From the NCBI RefSeq assembly GCF_001590905.1, contig NZ_BCTT01000008.1, positions 124,001 to 188,000 on the forward strand: a stretch of DNA of 64,000 bases. Direction: 5' to 3'. The notes under the pieces are model-generated. The model searched no databases and had not been told where the DNA came from. It worked only from the letters and a program-made list of their open reading frames with translations. Below are positions 9,401 to 19,530 of the stretch, piece after piece. Position 1 is the first letter of the stretch; each line of letters starts with the position of its first letter. Made by a program: the position numbers and the translations under genes. The DNA is from Serratia grimesii NBRC 13537 (GTDB lineage Bacteria; Pseudomonadota; Gammaproteobacteria; Enterobacterales; Enterobacteriaceae).

Positions 9401-10296
9401 CCCTGGGCCGACAGCGTGCCCTGTGGGGATTTCACATCGAAATTGTCCAGCTTGATATGCTGATCTTGAGTGCTGGCCTGCAACAGCAAGCTTGTGATCA
9501 GCACGTCGGTGTCCCCTGTCAGCCGCAGTTGTTCACCACTGATCTCCTTGACCGTGATGTCTAGCGGCAGGCGGATGTCCGGCAGGTCCGGCAGCAGCGG
9601 TTTCGCGAACAGTTCTTTCAATGTTTCGCCCAGTGGCTTCTCTACGGGCTGTGGTACTGGCTTCGCTGCCTGATTGGCCTTTTCCTCTACCTTTTTCGCT
9701 ACGTCAACCACCGGCTGCACAGCCTCCGGCAGTGGGTTTTGCGGCGTTTTCGGCAGTGCAATCAGTAATCCGCTAATTTTGGTGGGCAGCAGTGTCAACG
9801 CACGCTCCTGCCACTGTGCACCGGTACGGAATTCGCCGAGCGAAATGGCCGTGTCGTCTACGCTGACTTTAACGTTATTCAGCGCCAACATGCGCAAAGT
9901 AATCGGGTATGGCGTGCTCAGATTCGTCGTTGGTTCGCTGGTCTCTGTGACTGGTGCGGATGGCGTCATTTCTTTGGTTTTCACCACGACGTCCACGTCC
10001 TGTGCCGTCAATGCATTGACGCACAAAGAACTGTTTTTAAAGCAGGCCAGATCGAGTGATAAATGGAACTGCCCGGCATTCACGGTGACACCCGGCATTT
10101 GATATTTCACGCCTTTCAGCGTCAGATCACGCCAACCACCGCTGACACTGGTGATATCCAGTCCCGGCACCCAGCGTGCCGCACCGTTTATCACCATATG
10201 CAAACCACTGGTGGTGCCCAATAAGAACGCAATTCCGCCAATCAGCAGCAGCAGAACAATCAGGAAACCCAAACAAATCTTTTTTATCAGGCTCAT
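6478..10296 (-). CDS. tamB: TamB, inner-membrane subunit of the TAM complex
   Basis: A 1272-residue AsmA-like bridge protein. A single N-terminal membrane anchor spans about residues 7-27. A very long periplasmic region rich in beta-strand repeats follows, ending in the conserved DUF490/TamB domain whose last residue is Phe (LLYQFEF). TamB spans the periplasm, partners TamA, and is implicated in outer-membrane protein assembly and phospholipid transport. A Pro/Glu/Lys-rich linker lies near residues 180-235. Its start overlaps the tamA stop by four bases (ATGA), showing translational coupling. Confidence 0.96.
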   Translation of the reverse strand: MSLIKKICLGFLIVLLLLIGGIAFLLGTTSGLHMVINGAARWVPGLDITSVSGGWRDLTLKGVKYQMPGVTVNAGQFHLSLDLACFKNSSLCVNALTAQDVDVVVKTKEMTPSAPVTETSEPTTNLSTPYPITLRMLALNNVKVSVDDTAISLGEFRTGAQWQERALTLLPTKISGLLIALPKTPQNPLPEAVQPVVDVAKKVEEKANQAAKPVPQPVEKPLGETLKELFAKPLLPDLPDIRLPLDITVKEISGEQLRLTGDTDVLITSLLLQASTQDQHIKLDNFDVKSPQGTLSAQGQATLTGNWPVEMVANSTVNIEPLKGEKIKLNIGGGLREELKVALNLSGPVGAQLDLQTQLAEAGLPLALTLQSKQLKWPLSGEAQYQINDFRLRFNGKATDYALSTRANIKGQDLPPAVLTLDGKGNIEQFKLERLRLAALQGNTDLTALVDWSKAISWNSQLTLSGINTAKQWPEWPAKLDGKITTRGSLHGGSWQLQVPVLQLDGNVKQNKVTARGTLSGNAAGQWKIPGIDLTLGRNQLNVKGQLDEKSWNLDANIDAPRLDGALPGLGGTAKGLLKLRGNLQAPQLLADLTASGLQWQALRINRVKIDGDVRSSDQIQGQLAVRVEQLKQDALDINLLQLTAKGSEKQHQLQLKIDGKPVSGQLALQGSFDRQQQRWHGNLNNTRFDTPVGEWRLTRAIALDYLNTAQKISIGPHCWQNPNAELCVPKTIEAGQSGQASVVLNRFDLAMIKPFLGPETALSGVFTGRADVSWKPGGALPEAKVSLVGNGVKVVQQVQGNALPIAFDTLNLNAGLTHGRAQADWLIKLNNNGQFDGNIQVADPQVRRNISGNVNITNLSLAMINPALMQGEKAAGMLNANLRLGGSALKPLVYGRMALDKVKVQGHWMPFDMTEGRLVMNFGGMTSTLEGLVSTTHGQLNLSGDADWRDINAWRARIAAKGDKLRVTVPPMIRIDVSPDLIFEATPQLFSLNGSVDIPWARITVQDLPESAVGVSSDEVMLDDQLKPIQPKTASIPINSNLMIHVGNDVRLDAFGLKARLKGDLKVVQDKNGLGLNGQIDIPSGRFHAYGQDLIVRKGQLMFSGPPDQPLLNLEAIRNPDSTEDDVTAGVRVTGLADAPKLEVFSDPAKSQQEALSYLLRGQGLSSSGADGNAMTSMLIGMGVAQSGQLVGKIGEAFGVSNLALDTQGVGDSSQVVVSGYVLPGLQVKYGVGIFDSLATLTLRYRLMPKLYLEAVSGLDQALDLLYQFEF

Positions 10297-12029
10297 AGTT
10301 CAGGCCCCAAACCAATATAGAACTGCACCCCGTGGGTATCTTTATCACCAACCGGAGCAGCGATATCCAGTTTCACCGGGCCGACCGGTGACTGCCAACG
10401 CACACCAAAGCCAGCACCGGTTTTGAAATTACTCTGAGTGATATCGTTCACCGCTTCACCGGAGTCTACAAACACTGCGCCCCACCATTTTCCGGTCACG
10501 TTGTATTGATATTCCAGCGAGCCAGTCAGCATTTTAGAGGCGCCGGTCAACTTGCCGTCGTCGTCTCGAGGAGAAATGCCCTTATATTTATAGCCGCGGA
10601 TACTGCGGTCCCCACCGGCGAAGAATCGCAGGTCTGGCGGGACTCTTTCAAAGTCGTTGGTTTCAATCCACCCCACCTGCCCACGCGCAACAAAACGGTG
10701 CTTGTCGGCCAACGTACGAATCCAGACGTTCTGTGCCTGCATCAGTGCGAAGTCCACATCAGAACCCCAGGTGCTGTCAGATACATCAATAGAATAACGT
10801 TGACTGTCGCCCCATGTCGGCATCAAACCACCACGGGACCGGGTCCGGTTTACACTCACACCGGGATACAGCAGCATAGTGGTATTGGTCACGGTACCTT
10901 GGGTAAAGTGGTCAAGACGCCAGGTGAGGTTTAACGCCCGCTGCCAGCCACTGGACAAATCCCAGTTACGGGAAACCACGGCTTTTGACGTAACAGATTT
11001 GGTATCGTTGAGATCAACGTTCTTGAACCCTCCTTGCAGCAGGTAGTACTGCTCAAGCGGATTCTTCAGCAACGGGATTTTATAGGTCAAATCGAGCTGT
11101 TGTTCTGGCGCCGAAACGCTGGCGCTGGTTTCCAGGCTGTGGCCACGATCGTTGAGCCACGGTTTTTTCCAGGTGCCCTTCACACGCGGGCCAACGTCAG
11201 TGGAATAACCCACCCCGGTTTCAATGGTGTTTCGGGTGCGTGGTGTCACCAACGCATCTAGCGGCAAAATCTTGTTCTCTTTGGCATCTTGGAAATCAGG
11301 GGATACGACCACCGAGTTAAACCAGTTGGTGGCGGACAAACGGCGGTTCAGCTCGGCCAAATCCTCCGAGCTGTAGTAATCCCCCTGATGAAAGGGCACC
11401 AGATTTTGCAGATAGTCTTCACGGATTTGCGAGCCGCTGAACTTCACTTGGCCAAAGCGATAACGCTGCCCACTATTGAAGTCGATGTCCCAATAGGCCT
11501 TATGCAGATCTTCTGCGACGCCGAGCTGGCTTTTGGTCATATCAGCATCGAAATAGCCCTTGCGAAGCGCCATGCCGGTCAATGACCCTTTAAAGCTGTC
11601 GTATTTGCCGTGATTGAGGATCTCACCTATCGTTGGCCTGCCTTTTTTAACCAGTGCCAGGTAGTCATCATCGGTTTTCGCGCCGCCTTCCAGCACGATA
11701 TTGGCACCGGCAATCCGCACGGGTTCACCTGGATTCACCTTGGCGTGCAGTATCGGACGCGACAGCCCAGGGCGATCATCCAAGGTAAAGTCGATCGTTG
11801 GCTGATAATAGCCAAGCGCTCGTAGCCCCTGACGGACGGCTTCATCCACACGTGCGCGGAAACGGCCGTCAGTGCTGACCTCTTCCGGCGTGATGGATGA
11901 CAAACGCACCCGGACGTTTTTTTCCAGTTCCCCGCTAAGTCCTTCAACCTGCAGCCGCACATTCGCCGAATACGCCGCAGGCGTCGCGAGCAGCGCACAC
12001 AAAAAGCACAGGGCTCGGTATCGTGGCAC
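10293..12029 (-). CDS. tamA: TamA, outer-membrane Omp85 protein of the TAM complex
   Basis: A 578-residue Omp85-family protein. The signal peptide runs to about residue 21 (cut near YSA-NV). Three POTRA domains occupy roughly residues 22-270, and a 16-strand beta-barrel follows, with the motif [15 protein letters not shown] and the end YIGLGPEL. It helps insert autotransporters and other outer-membrane proteins with TamB. The start is GTG with AAGGAG six bases upstream. Length matches E. coli TamA (577). Confidence 0.96.
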   Translation of the reverse strand: MPRYRALCFLCALLATPAAYSANVRLQVEGLSGELEKNVRVRLSSITPEEVSTDGRFRARVDEAVRQGLRALGYYQPTIDFTLDDRPGLSRPILHAKVNPGEPVRIAGANIVLEGGAKTDDDYLALVKKGRPTIGEILNHGKYDSFKGSLTGMALRKGYFDADMTKSQLGVAEDLHKAYWDIDFNSGQRYRFGQVKFSGSQIREDYLQNLVPFHQGDYYSSEDLAELNRRLSATNWFNSVVVSPDFQDAKENKILPLDALVTPRTRNTIETGVGYSTDVGPRVKGTWKKPWLNDRGHSLETSASVSAPEQQLDLTYKIPLLKNPLEQYYLLQGGFKNVDLNDTKSVTSKAVVSRNWDLSSGWQRALNLTWRLDHFTQGTVTNTTMLLYPGVSVNRTRSRGGLMPTWGDSQRYSIDVSDSTWGSDVDFALMQAQNVWIRTLADKHRFVARGQVGWIETNDFERVPPDLRFFAGGDRSIRGYKYKGISPRDDDGKLTGASKMLTGSLEYQYNVTGKWWGAVFVDSGEAVNDITQSNFKTGAGFGVRWQSPVGPVKLDIAAPVGDKDTHGVQFYIGLGPEL

Positions 12030-12315
12030 GCGTTCTCCTTAATTTATTTTACTTTCCTGTAATAACACTCGCTCTGGTACCAGGGCATACTCCGCGCTAT
12101 CAAGACGGCAACCCTTTCAGCATTATTCCAGACGCTGCATGTTACGGTTTTACTGTCGCAGTAAACTGGCGCATTCTTCGCTTTTGGCGCTCTAAATACT
12201 GCGTTAATCTGATACATAATCTGAATATGTAGCTTATTGTGGGCAAAGTTGCGGTTAGATACAACCGAACTGCCGCCTCTTAGGCCAATTCTTACTGTGA
12301 CAACAGGAGTCAACC

Positions 12316-12957
12316 GTGGTGCCATTTTTTGATAAAACACAAACCGTCGACAAGGCGAACGCACTGCCTGGCCGCACGACTCCCATGCCGGTTGCCACAC
12401 TCAATGTGGTCACCGATCATTCGATGACTCACGTGCCAGAGGGTATGGCGGTGGCGATCTTCGCCATGGGATGTTTCTGGGGGGTGGAGCGCCTGTTCTG
12501 GCAACAGCAGGGGGTATACAGCACTGCTGCAGGCTACAGCGGCGGCTATACGCCAAATCCAACCTACCGTGAAGTGTGCAGTGGCCAGACCGGCCATACC
12601 GAAGTGGTGCGTGTCGTGTTCGACCCGAAGATCATCAGTTATAAACAGTTGCTGCACGTCTTCTGGGAGAATCACGACCCGGCTCAGGGCATGCGCCAAG
12701 GTGGCGACGTTGGTACTCAGTACCGCTCGGCAATTTATACGCTAACGCCAGAACAGCAGGCCGAAGCCGAAAGCAGCCTACAGCGTTTCCAACAAGCCAT
12801 GAACGAAGCGGGTGACAAACGCGTCATCACCACCGAGGTCGTTCCGGCGCTGCCATTTTACTATGCCGAAGATGACCATCAGCAATATCTGTATAAGAAC
12901 CCAGAAGGGTACTGTGGCTTGGGCGGTATTGGTGTTTGCTTGCCCCCTCAACGCTAA
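12316..12957 (+). CDS. msrA: Peptide methionine-S-sulfoxide reductase A
   Basis: A 213-residue cytoplasmic repair enzyme reducing the S-epimer of methionine sulfoxide in proteins with thioredoxin. The catalytic motif GCFWG puts the nucleophilic Cys at about residue 53, and the resolving cysteines are near the C-terminus ([10 protein letters not shown], about C200 and C208). The start is GTG with AGGAG seven bases upstream; the E. coli protein has 212 residues and a similar N-terminus. It is divergent from tamA, as in E. coli. Confidence 0.97.
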   Translation: MVPFFDKTQTVDKANALPGRTTPMPVATLNVVTDHSMTHVPEGMAVAIFAMGCFWGVERLFWQQQGVYSTAAGYSGGYTPNPTYREVCSGQTGHTEVVRVVFDPKIISYKQLLHVFWENHDPAQGMRQGGDVGTQYRSAIYTLTPEQQAEAESSLQRFQQAMNEAGDKRVITTEVVPALPFYYAEDDHQQYLYKNPEGYCGLGGIGVCLPPQR

Positions 12958-12964
12958 CCCACTG

Positions 12965-12991
12965 GCCAGCGGTAATTTTTTAACCGCTGGC
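12965..12991. repeat. Inverted repeat after msrA
   Basis: GCCAGCGGT and ACCGCTGGC form a nine-base stem around an AT-rich loop eight bases after the msrA stop. No T run follows the stem on either strand, so it may be an mRNA end stabiliser or a weak terminator. Confidence 0.45.
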
Positions 12992-13134
12992 GGCTCCTGT
13001 GGGGCTGCTGCTATACTGTGCGGGCCGCATCTGCGGCCTGATAGCCTCCTTTCTGGTTGTTATCACTACTTTTTTTACAATGTACTACCCTTCCTCAAGA
13101 GCGCCGTCATCCCGTCGGCACGTATGGATAGATT

Positions 13135-14466
13135 ATGTTAAACAGTATTTTACTGATTCTTTTTCTGATCGCAGTGAGTGCGTTTTTCTCACTGTCGGAA
13201 ATATCTCTGGCCGCGTCACGCAAGATTAAACTGAAACTGATGGCTGACGAAGGTAACGTCAATGCCGCCAAAGTCCTCAAACTGCAGGAAACCCCGGGGC
13301 TGTTCTTTACCGTGGTACAAATTGGCCTGAACGCCGTGGCCATCCTTGGTGGTATCGTCGGTGATGCAGCCTTTTCTCCTAGTTTTAAAGTGTTATTTGA
13401 CCGTTTCTTATCCCCAGAGATGGCTGAGCAGGTTAGCTTCATCTGCTCGTTCGTGCTGGTGACCAGCTTGTTTATCCTGTTCGCAGATTTGACGCCGAAG
13501 CGCATCGGTATGATTGCACCAGAGACGGTCGCCGTCCGGATCATCAACCCGATGCGTTTCTCGATCATGATTTTCCGACCGCTGGTTTGGTTCTTCAACG
13601 GTATGGCAAACCTGATTTTCCGTCTGTTCAAACTGCCGATGGTACGTAAAGACGACATCACCTCAGACGATATCTATGCGGTGGTGGAAGCCGGCGCACT
13701 GGCTGGGGTTCTGCGTAAGCAAGAGCATGAACTGATCGAAAACGTTTTCGAACTGGAATCGCGCACAGTGCCTTCGTCGATGACCTCACGCGAAAGCGTG
13801 GTTTACTTTGATCTGCGCGAGAGCGAAGAAAGCATCATCGAAAAAGTCTCAACGCATCCGCACTCCAAGTTCCTGGTCTGTGACGGCAATATCGATCAGG
13901 TCGTCGGTTACGTTGACTCCAAAGACCTGTTAAACCGCGTGTTGGGTAATCAAAGTTTGGTGCTGAGCAGTGGCGTACAGATCCGCTCAGCGCTGATCGT
14001 GCCAGATACCCTGACGCTGTCTGAAGCATTGGAAAGCTTTAAAACGGCAGGTGAAGACTTTGCGGTCATTCTCAATGAATATGCGCTGGTCGTAGGCATC
14101 ATCACATTGAATGACGTAATGACCACGCTGATGGGCGATTTGGTTGGTCAGGGACAGGAAGAGCAGATTGTGGCACGCGATGAGAACTCATGGCTGATTG
14201 AAGGCGGTACGCCTATCGATGACGTGATGCGTGTGCTGGATATCGACGAGTTTCCGCAAGCAGGTAACTACGAGACCATTGGCGGCTTTATGATGTATAT
14301 GCTGCGCAAGATCCCTAAGCGTACCGACTTCGTCAAATATGCCGGCTACAAGTTTGAAGTAGTGGATATCGACAGCTACAAGATTGACCAGTTGCTGGTC
14401 ACTCGATTGGTCGATAAACCGGCGGCAACACTGCCAAAAGCGCCGGACGAAACCCCTTCAGTCTGA
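13135..14466 (+). CDS. ytfL: YtfL, CNNM/CBS/CorC-domain membrane protein
   Basis: A 443-residue inner-membrane protein. An N-terminal CNNM (DUF21) domain with about four hydrophobic segments covers residues 1-190. A pair of CBS domains lies at about 200-335, and a C-terminal CorC/HlyC transporter-associated domain at about 345-430. Family members act in divalent-metal or polyamine efflux; in E. coli YtfL has been linked to cadaverine/putrescine export. The annotation hemolysin for this family is historical. A clear terminator follows. Confidence 0.92.
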   Translation: MLNSILLILFLIAVSAFFSLSEISLAASRKIKLKLMADEGNVNAAKVLKLQETPGLFFTVVQIGLNAVAILGGIVGDAAFSPSFKVLFDRFLSPEMAEQVSFICSFVLVTSLFILFADLTPKRIGMIAPETVAVRIINPMRFSIMIFRPLVWFFNGMANLIFRLFKLPMVRKDDITSDDIYAVVEAGALAGVLRKQEHELIENVFELESRTVPSSMTSRESVVYFDLRESEESIIEKVSTHPHSKFLVCDGNIDQVVGYVDSKDLLNRVLGNQSLVLSSGVQIRSALIVPDTLTLSEALESFKTAGEDFAVILNEYALVVGIITLNDVMTTLMGDLVGQGQEEQIVARDENSWLIEGGTPIDDVMRVLDIDEFPQAGNYETIGGFMMYMLRKIPKRTDFVKYAGYKFEVVDIDSYKIDQLLVTRLVDKPAATLPKAPDETPSV

Positions 14467-14488
14467 CGACACCTACTGCAAAAACATA

Positions 14489-14515
14489 AACGGCCCCTTG
14501 GGGGCCGTATTTTTT
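14489..14515. terminator. Terminator between ytfL and ytfK
   Basis: CGGCCCC/GGGGCCG at 14491-14507 with a three-base loop, followed by AT and six T residues. It ends ytfL; the A-rich left flank could also serve the converging ytfK. Confidence 0.85.
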
Positions 14516-14535
14516 GACTGGGGCTCTGTGCCCAA

Positions 14536-14742
14536 TCACCCCATTTCGGATTGCAGCAGTAACACCTGACGGTTTACCTCTGACATCACACTGAAATGGC
14601 GCCTGTCGCGGATTTTTGGCAACAGGATTTTTCCTTCATCGAACTCAAACGCACCAACATCTTTGATGTACAGCCGACCACGGAACAAGGTCTTTACGTA
14701 CTTTGCCACTTTCAACGGATTATAACGCTGGAAGATTCTCAT
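14536..14742 (-). CDS. ytfK: YtfK (DUF1107), SpoT-activating small protein
   Basis: A 68-residue protein, the same length as E. coli YtfK and with near-identical N-terminal half ([20 protein letters not shown]). In E. coli YtfK binds SpoT and tips it toward (p)ppGpp synthesis during phosphate and fatty-acid starvation; the role here is by homology. GGAGGAGAG precedes the ATG, an unusually strong ribosome site. The ytfL-ytfK-ytfJ neighbourhood is conserved. An overlapping plus-strand frame is its shadow. Confidence 0.93.
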   Translation of the reverse strand: MRIFQRYNPLKVAKYVKTLFRGRLYIKDVGAFEFDEGKILLPKIRDRRHFSVMSEVNRQVLLLQSEMG

Positions 14743-15065
14743 TCTATTACTCTCCTCCGTTTGTCCATGCGCTCAGCGAGCCGCCAAGGCAGCAGCTTCT
14801 AAAGTAAGAACGCAACGTGATTGCCATGTAGTAGACCCAGTAAAGACCATATCGTTCATTTGCGCTTGGAGATCTGCACTGGATTTACACTTTTTGACAG
14901 AATTGTATATGATAATATATAACTTTTTCAGTATATCCCTTCAAAATACAGGCATTTGCCCCCAGAAGGAAAAACTGCGATCCGGGTAACAGGACAGACC
15001 TCTGATCACCGCCTATGCTTTAGGCTATCGGGTGCTGTCGGCACCGTTTCCCCTTAGGAGAAGGC
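14743..15065. promoter_or_regulatory. ytfK-ytfJ intergenic region with candidate promoter
   Basis: A 323-base gap without a gene. At 14894-14899 there is TTGACA, then a 16-base spacer, then TATATA at 14916-14921, inside an AT-rich island. This is a credible sigma-70 promoter reading toward ytfJ with a leader of roughly 140 bases. I looked for a Pho-box direct repeat for ytfK and did not find a convincing one. Confidence 0.5.
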
Positions 15066-15623
15066 ATGAAAAAAAGCCACATGCTCATTGTATCCCTGCT
15101 GTTTGCTCCCCTTTTCGCCTCCGCGCACAACTTCCAGCTCCAGCAACGCGTCGCGCCAGTTGGCGTCAGCGATAAGGGAGAGTTGGATTACGCTAATAAT
15201 AAGTTTAGCTATCAAAACTGGAATAGCGCGCAGCTCAGTGGGAAAGTGCGAGTCATACAACATATTGCTGGCCGCAGCTCCGCCAAAGACATGAACGACC
15301 CACTGATAGAAGCGATCAAGAAAGCTAAGCTACCGCATGATCGTTACCAAACGACGACAATTGTGAATACCGACGATGCGCTGCTCGGCACCGCGATGTT
15401 TGTGCGCAACAGCATTGAAGACAGCAAGAAAGAATTCCCGTGGTCGCAGTTTATTGTCGACAGCAACGGCAACGTACGCAAAGCGTGGGATTTGCAGCCG
15501 AAGGGCTCAGCCATTGTTGTGCTGGATAATCAAGGCAGGATCCAGTTTGCCAAAGATGGCGCACTGACACCGGAAGAAGTGCAGCAGGTCATGACCCAAC
15601 TGCACCAACTTCTGGCAAAGTAA
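15066..15623 (+). CDS. ytfJ: YtfJ family periplasmic protein
   Basis: A 185-residue secreted protein: signal peptide of about 20 residues (cut near ASA-HN), then a thioredoxin-like fold of the YtfJ/TIGR01626 family. No Cys pair of the CxxC type is visible, so it is not an obvious disulfide oxidoreductase. Function is unknown in all species that I know of. AGGAGAAGGC lies directly before the ATG. It converges with cysQ; the two stop codons abut with no gap. Confidence 0.9.
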   Translation: MKKSHMLIVSLLFAPLFASAHNFQLQQRVAPVGVSDKGELDYANNKFSYQNWNSAQLSGKVRVIQHIAGRSSAKDMNDPLIEAIKKAKLPHDRYQTTTIVNTDDALLGTAMFVRNSIEDSKKEFPWSQFIVDSNGNVRKAWDLQPKGSAIVVLDNQGRIQFAKDGALTPEEVQQVMTQLHQLLAK

Positions 15624-16367
15624 TTAGAACAACGAAACCCGAAAGCCGGGGTTAAGGAACGATTCACGTGGCGTGTAGAGCAGAGGTTTACCCTGCCAAT
15701 CGTGGATCTGTGCCCCGGCCGCTACGGCGACTGCATGACCGGCAGCGGTATCCCAGATATTAGTTGGTCCAAACCGCGGGTAGAGCTGCGCTTTGCCTTC
15801 TGCGACCAGACAAAACTTTAACGAGGATCCGACAGAAACCGTCTGATGCTCACCCAACTGGTTCAGGTAATCTTTCAATTCTTCGTCACTGTGCGAACGG
15901 CTGACCACCACCAGTGGTGGATGGGCATTGCTGACGCCAATTGCCTGCCGCTGACCTTTTTCTTCTTTCCAGGCTTTACCACGTTCGGCCAAATACAGCA
16001 CGTCAATCGCCGGGGCGTAAACCACGCCCATCACCGCCTGCCCGTCTTCAATCAGCGCGATATTTACCGTGAACTCGCCGTTGCGATTCAGGAACTCCTT
16101 GGTGCCGTCCAACGGATCGACCAACCAGTAGCGCGTCCAGCTCTGCCGTTCAGACCACGCCGGTGGGTCTTCCTCCGACAGCAGCGGGATATCCGGCGTT
16201 AACGCCGCCAGGCCACGCTTGATAATGTGGTGCGCCGCCAGATCGGCCGCCGTCACCGGGGAATCATCTTTTTTCTGTGCAACATCAAGTGGTTGCTCAC
16301 CATTATACACCGCCATAATGGCGGCTCCCGCCTCGCGGGACAGTTGGCAAATTTTTTCTAACATCAT
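15624..16367 (-). CDS. cysQ: 3'(2'),5'-bisphosphate nucleotidase
   Basis: A 247-residue inositol-monophosphatase-superfamily enzyme that hydrolyses 3'-phosphoadenosine 5'-phosphate (PAP) to AMP, removing the inhibitory by-product of sulfate assimilation. The metal-binding motifs are visible: EED near residue 60 and [12 protein letters not shown] near 80-91, with WDTAAGHA near residue 205. Length matches E. coli CysQ (246). A 126-bp dispersed repeat lies 13 bases upstream of its start codon. Confidence 0.95.
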   Translation of the reverse strand: MMLEKICQLSREAGAAIMAVYNGEQPLDVAQKKDDSPVTAADLAAHHIIKRGLAALTPDIPLLSEEDPPAWSERQSWTRYWLVDPLDGTKEFLNRNGEFTVNIALIEDGQAVMGVVYAPAIDVLYLAERGKAWKEEKGQRQAIGVSNAHPPLVVVSRSHSDEELKDYLNQLGEHQTVSVGSSLKFCLVAEGKAQLYPRFGPTNIWDTAAGHAVAVAAGAQIHDWQGKPLLYTPRESFLNPGFRVSLF

Positions 16368-16380
16368 TCACCTCAGATAA

Positions 16381-16506
16381 ATACCCTAAATAATTGGAGC
16401 TGCATCGCGGCGGCAAGTTCTACAAATCCCCGGGAGCATAGCCCACTATGTGACCGCAGTGAGTAGGCGCTGCCAACAAAGAAGCAGCTTCAAATATGAC
16501 GGGTAT
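16381..16506. repeat. 126-bp inverted-repeat element, intact copy
   Basis: Starts ATACCC and ends GGGTAT. The outer 23 bases at each end are imperfect inverted repeats (18 of 23 paired), including GAGCTGC/GCAGCTTC. The middle has no coding frame. It resembles a short element I recall as repeated in Serratia and Yersinia genomes. A second copy, interrupted and diverged, lies at 52437-52621. It sits in the divergent cysQ-cpdB promoter interval. Confidence 0.75.
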
Positions 16507-16746
16507 ACGGTTCCGTGGGCCATTTCCCCTTTCTCATTGCTAGCAGCCTAGTTTTTTTCGCGTCGAATATCCATCATAACGATTTAACCTTCGGTAATTA
16601 CTCAAGTCTTTGCCGTCACAACTGTGACATTTCCTCAGATACCTCGGCCAATTTTCTGCCACACTTCACAGTTTGGTGAGACAACCAATGTTAATTACAT
16701 GTCCCTCTGCGATAAAACTCGAAAAATGGAATGGAGAAAGCCAAAA

Positions 16747-18699
16747 ATGATGAAGCGTTCGCTGACATTGTCTGCCCTTGCCGTGCTGGTTTGCGCCTCG
16801 GCGCAGGCGGCCACGGTCGATCTGCGCGTGCTGGAAACCACCGACCTGCACAGCAACATGATGGACTTCGATTACTACAAGGATAAACCAACCGATAAAT
16901 TCGGCCTGGTCCGTACCGCCAGCCTGATTGAACAGGCACGCCAACAAGCGGCTAATACGGTGCTGGTCGACAACGGCGACATTATTCAGGGCAGCCCGCT
17001 CGGCGACTATATGGCGGCCAAAGGCTTGAAACCCGGTGATGTACACCCAGTGTATAAAGCGATGAATACCCTGAACTATGTGGTTGGCAACATCGGAAAC
17101 CATGAATTCAACTACGGGCTCGACTACCTGAAAAATGCCATTGCCGGAGCCAAATTCCCGTATATCAACGCTAACGTCATCGACGCTAAAACGCAGAAAC
17201 CCCTGTTCACACCTTACATTATCGTCGATACACCGGTAAAAGACCGTGATGGCAAAGAACATACTTTGCGAATTGGCTATATCGGCTTTGTACCGCCACA
17301 AATTTTGGTATGGGATAAAGCCAACCTGCAGGGCAAAGTTACGGTTAACGACATCACAGAAACCGCAAAACGTTACGTGCCAGAAATGCGTAAACAAGGT
17401 GCCGATCTGGTGGTCGCGATTCCGCACTCCGGTTTGTCCAGCGAACCCTATAAAGCGATGGCGGAAAACTCGGTGTACTACCTCAGCCAAGTGCCAGGTA
17501 TTGACGCCATCATGTTCGGCCATGCTCACGCGGTGTTCCCGAGTAAGGACTTTGCCAATATCAAAGGCGCAGACATTGAACAAGGTACGCTCAATGGCAT
17601 ACCGGCGGTGATGCCGGGTCAATGGGGTGATCACCTCGGCGTAGTCGATTTGCAACTGAATAACGACGGGGGTGCCTGGAAAGTCACGGGGGCCAAAGCA
17701 CAAGCGCGGCCGATTTACGACAAAGAGAACAAAAAGTCACTGGCCGCGGAAGACGCCAATCTGGTGAAAGTACTGGCCGAAGATCATAAAGGCACACGTG
17801 ATTTCGTCAGTAAGCCCGTCGGCAAAGCAGATGACAACATGTACAGCTATCTGGCACTGATTCAGGATGATCCAACAGTACAAATCGTGAATAACGCGCA
17901 GAAAGCCTATGTAGAGCATTATATTCAGGGCGATCCGGATCTGGCTGACCTGCCAGTTCTATCAGCCGCTGCGCCGTTCAAAGTTGGCGGACGCAAAAAC
18001 GATCCGGCCAGCTTCGTTGAAGTGGAGAAAGGCCAGCTCACCTTCCGTAACGCTTCGGATCTCTACCTCTATCCCAATACATTGGTAGTGGTGAAAGCTA
18101 GTGGCAAAGAGGTGAAAGAATGGCTGGAATGTTCCGCCGGGCAATTCAATCAGATTGACATTAACAGCACCAAACCACAGGGTCTGATCAACTGGGATGG
18201 TTTCCGCACCTATAACTTTGATGTGATTGACGGGGTAAATTATCAGATCGACGTCAGCCAGCCTGCACGTTACGACGGTGAATGCCAGTTGATCAACGAT
18301 AAGGCGGAGCGTATCAAAGGTCTGACGTTCAAAGGCAAGCCTATTGATCCAAATGCCATCTTCCTGGTTGCCACCAATAATTACCGTGCCTACGGCGGTA
18401 AGTTTGCCGGCACAGGCGATCAGCATATTGCCTTCGCTTCACCGGATGAGAACCGTTCGGTACTGGCCGCTTATATCAGCGCTGAAACCAAGCAGCAGGG
18501 TGCAGTACGGCCACAGGTAGATAATAACTGGCGTCTGGCGACGTTCAGCAGCCCGCAGCCACTGGATATTCGCTTCGAAACATCACCAAGCGAAAAAGCC
18601 ACAGCGTTTATCAAAACCCATGCCCAGTATCCAATGAAATCAGAAGGTACGGATAACATCGGATTTGCAGTTTATCAGATTGATTTAAGAAGCAAATAA
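16747..18699 (+). CDS. cpdB: 2',3'-cyclic-nucleotide 2'-phosphodiesterase / 3'-nucleotidase
   Basis: A periplasmic bifunctional enzyme that degrades 2',3'-cyclic nucleotides and 3'-nucleotides for scavenging. I start at 16747 rather than the upstream in-frame ATG at 16624, because the 650-residue product then begins with a proper signal peptide (cut near AQA-AT) and matches E. coli CpdB (647). The metallophosphatase domain carries [16 protein letters not shown] and GHAHAVFP; the 5'-nucleotidase C-terminal domain carries [13 protein letters not shown]. It is divergent from cysQ and ends at a hairpin terminator. Confidence 0.96.
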   Translation: MMKRSLTLSALAVLVCASAQAATVDLRVLETTDLHSNMMDFDYYKDKPTDKFGLVRTASLIEQARQQAANTVLVDNGDIIQGSPLGDYMAAKGLKPGDVHPVYKAMNTLNYVVGNIGNHEFNYGLDYLKNAIAGAKFPYINANVIDAKTQKPLFTPYIIVDTPVKDRDGKEHTLRIGYIGFVPPQILVWDKANLQGKVTVNDITETAKRYVPEMRKQGADLVVAIPHSGLSSEPYKAMAENSVYYLSQVPGIDAIMFGHAHAVFPSKDFANIKGADIEQGTLNGIPAVMPGQWGDHLGVVDLQLNNDGGAWKVTGAKAQARPIYDKENKKSLAAEDANLVKVLAEDHKGTRDFVSKPVGKADDNMYSYLALIQDDPTVQIVNNAQKAYVEHYIQGDPDLADLPVLSAAAPFKVGGRKNDPASFVEVEKGQLTFRNASDLYLYPNTLVVVKASGKEVKEWLECSAGQFNQIDINSTKPQGLINWDGFRTYNFDVIDGVNYQIDVSQPARYDGECQLINDKAERIKGLTFKGKPIDPNAIFLVATNNYRAYGGKFAGTGDQHIAFASPDENRSVLAAYISAETKQQGAVRPQVDNNWRLATFSSPQPLDIRFETSPSEKATAFIKTHAQYPMKSEGTDNIGFAVYQIDLRSK

Positions 18700-18705
18700 G
18701 CAGCA

Positions 18706-18750
18706 GGCCGGAGGGGAAATTGCGTTTCCTCCGGCCATCTACCCCTTTTT
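18706..18750 (+). terminator. Terminator of cpdB
   Basis: GGCCGGA pairs with TCCGGCC and an inner GGAAA with TTTCC, forming a long hairpin at 18706-18736 followed by CCCCTTTTTC. Confidence 0.65.
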
Positions 18751-18768
18751 CTCTCTGGCGCGCCCTTT

Positions 18769-18791
18769 AAATTGCATTTAAAATGCATGTT
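18769..18791. promoter_or_regulatory. NsrR operator upstream of ytfE
   Basis: A 23-base near-palindrome made of AAATTGCATTT, a central A, and AAATGCATGTT. It agrees with the NsrR consensus (two 11-base halves AAGATGCATTT and its complement) at 20 of 23 positions. It lies 31 bases before the ytfE ATG and overlaps a likely -10 (TATGAT, 18791-18796). The repressor gene nsrR is in the same window. Confidence 0.88.
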
Positions 18792-18821
18792 ATGATTTTT
18801 TTCATTTAAAGAGGCTCTCCT

Positions 18822-19487
18822 ATGGATTACCGTAACCAATCCCTCGGCGCTCTCGCCATCGCTATTCCCCGGGCATCACGCCTGTTTCGCCTGAACGATT
18901 TAGATTTCTGCTGTGGTGGAAAACAAACACTGCAACGCGCTGCCGAGCGTAAAGGGCTGGATATCGAGCAACTGGAAAGCGAATTGGCCACCCTCGCCTC
19001 CACACCAGAACAACGTCATGACTGGCATACTGCGCCCCTCGGTGAAGTGATTGATTATATTCTGCCACGCTTCCATCAGCGGCATCGCGAACAGTTAGCC
19101 GAACTGGTACTCATGGCGGAAAAAGTCGAACGGGTTCATGCCGACAAACCCACCTGTCCGCGTGGCTTGGCGAAGCAGCTGAACCTGATCCGGCTGGATC
19201 TGGAAAATCATATGATGAAAGAAGAACAGATCCTGTTCCCGATGATCAAGCAAGGTATGGGACGCCAAGCGGCTGGACCGATCTCAGTAATGGAACATGA
19301 GCATGACGAAGCGGGCGAACAGTTGGAAGTGGTGAAGTTCCTCACCAACAACGTGACGCCACCAGAAGGTGCCTGCAATACTTGGCAGGCGCTGTATGGC
19401 GGCATCGACGAGTTCATCGATGACCTGATGGAACACATCAATCTGGAGAACAGCCTGTTGTTCCCACGCGCGCTGAACGGCGCATAA
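18822..19487 (+). CDS. ytfE: YtfE/RIC, di-iron protein for repair of iron-sulfur clusters
   Basis: A 221-residue cytoplasmic protein that restores iron-sulfur clusters damaged by nitric oxide or oxidants. The N-terminal ScdA domain holds DFCCGGK (Cys 30-31). The hemerythrin-like four-helix bundle supplies the di-iron ligands by position: H85, H106, H130, E134, H161, H205 and E209, each one residue beyond the E. coli numbering. The ribosome site is AGAGG. An NsrR operator lies upstream, so induction by nitric oxide is expected. Confidence 0.97.
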   Translation: MDYRNQSLGALAIAIPRASRLFRLNDLDFCCGGKQTLQRAAERKGLDIEQLESELATLASTPEQRHDWHTAPLGEVIDYILPRFHQRHREQLAELVLMAEKVERVHADKPTCPRGLAKQLNLIRLDLENHMMKEEQILFPMIKQGMGRQAAGPISVMEHEHDEAGEQLEVVKFLTNNVTPPEGACNTWQALYGGIDEFIDDLMEHINLENSLLFPRALNGA

Positions 19488-19511
19488 AACAAGGGCGCCA
19501 TTAAGGCGCCC
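19486..19511 (-). terminator. Terminator of fklB
   Basis: GGGCGCC/GGCGCCC at 19493-19511 with a short loop. On the minus strand it is followed by TTGTTTTATG. It lies between the converging ytfE and fklB genes. Confidence 0.65.
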
Positions 19512-19530
19512 AGAGAAACCTGTCAGAGGA

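Noticed and set aside
14743-14890. Pho box upstream of ytfK
   Set aside because: E. coli ytfK is phosphate-regulated, but no convincing CTGTCAT direct repeat is visible here.
16666-17703. 345-codon open frame opposite cpdB
   Set aside because: Antisense shadow of the conserved cpdB reading frame with no plausible ribosome site or family motif.
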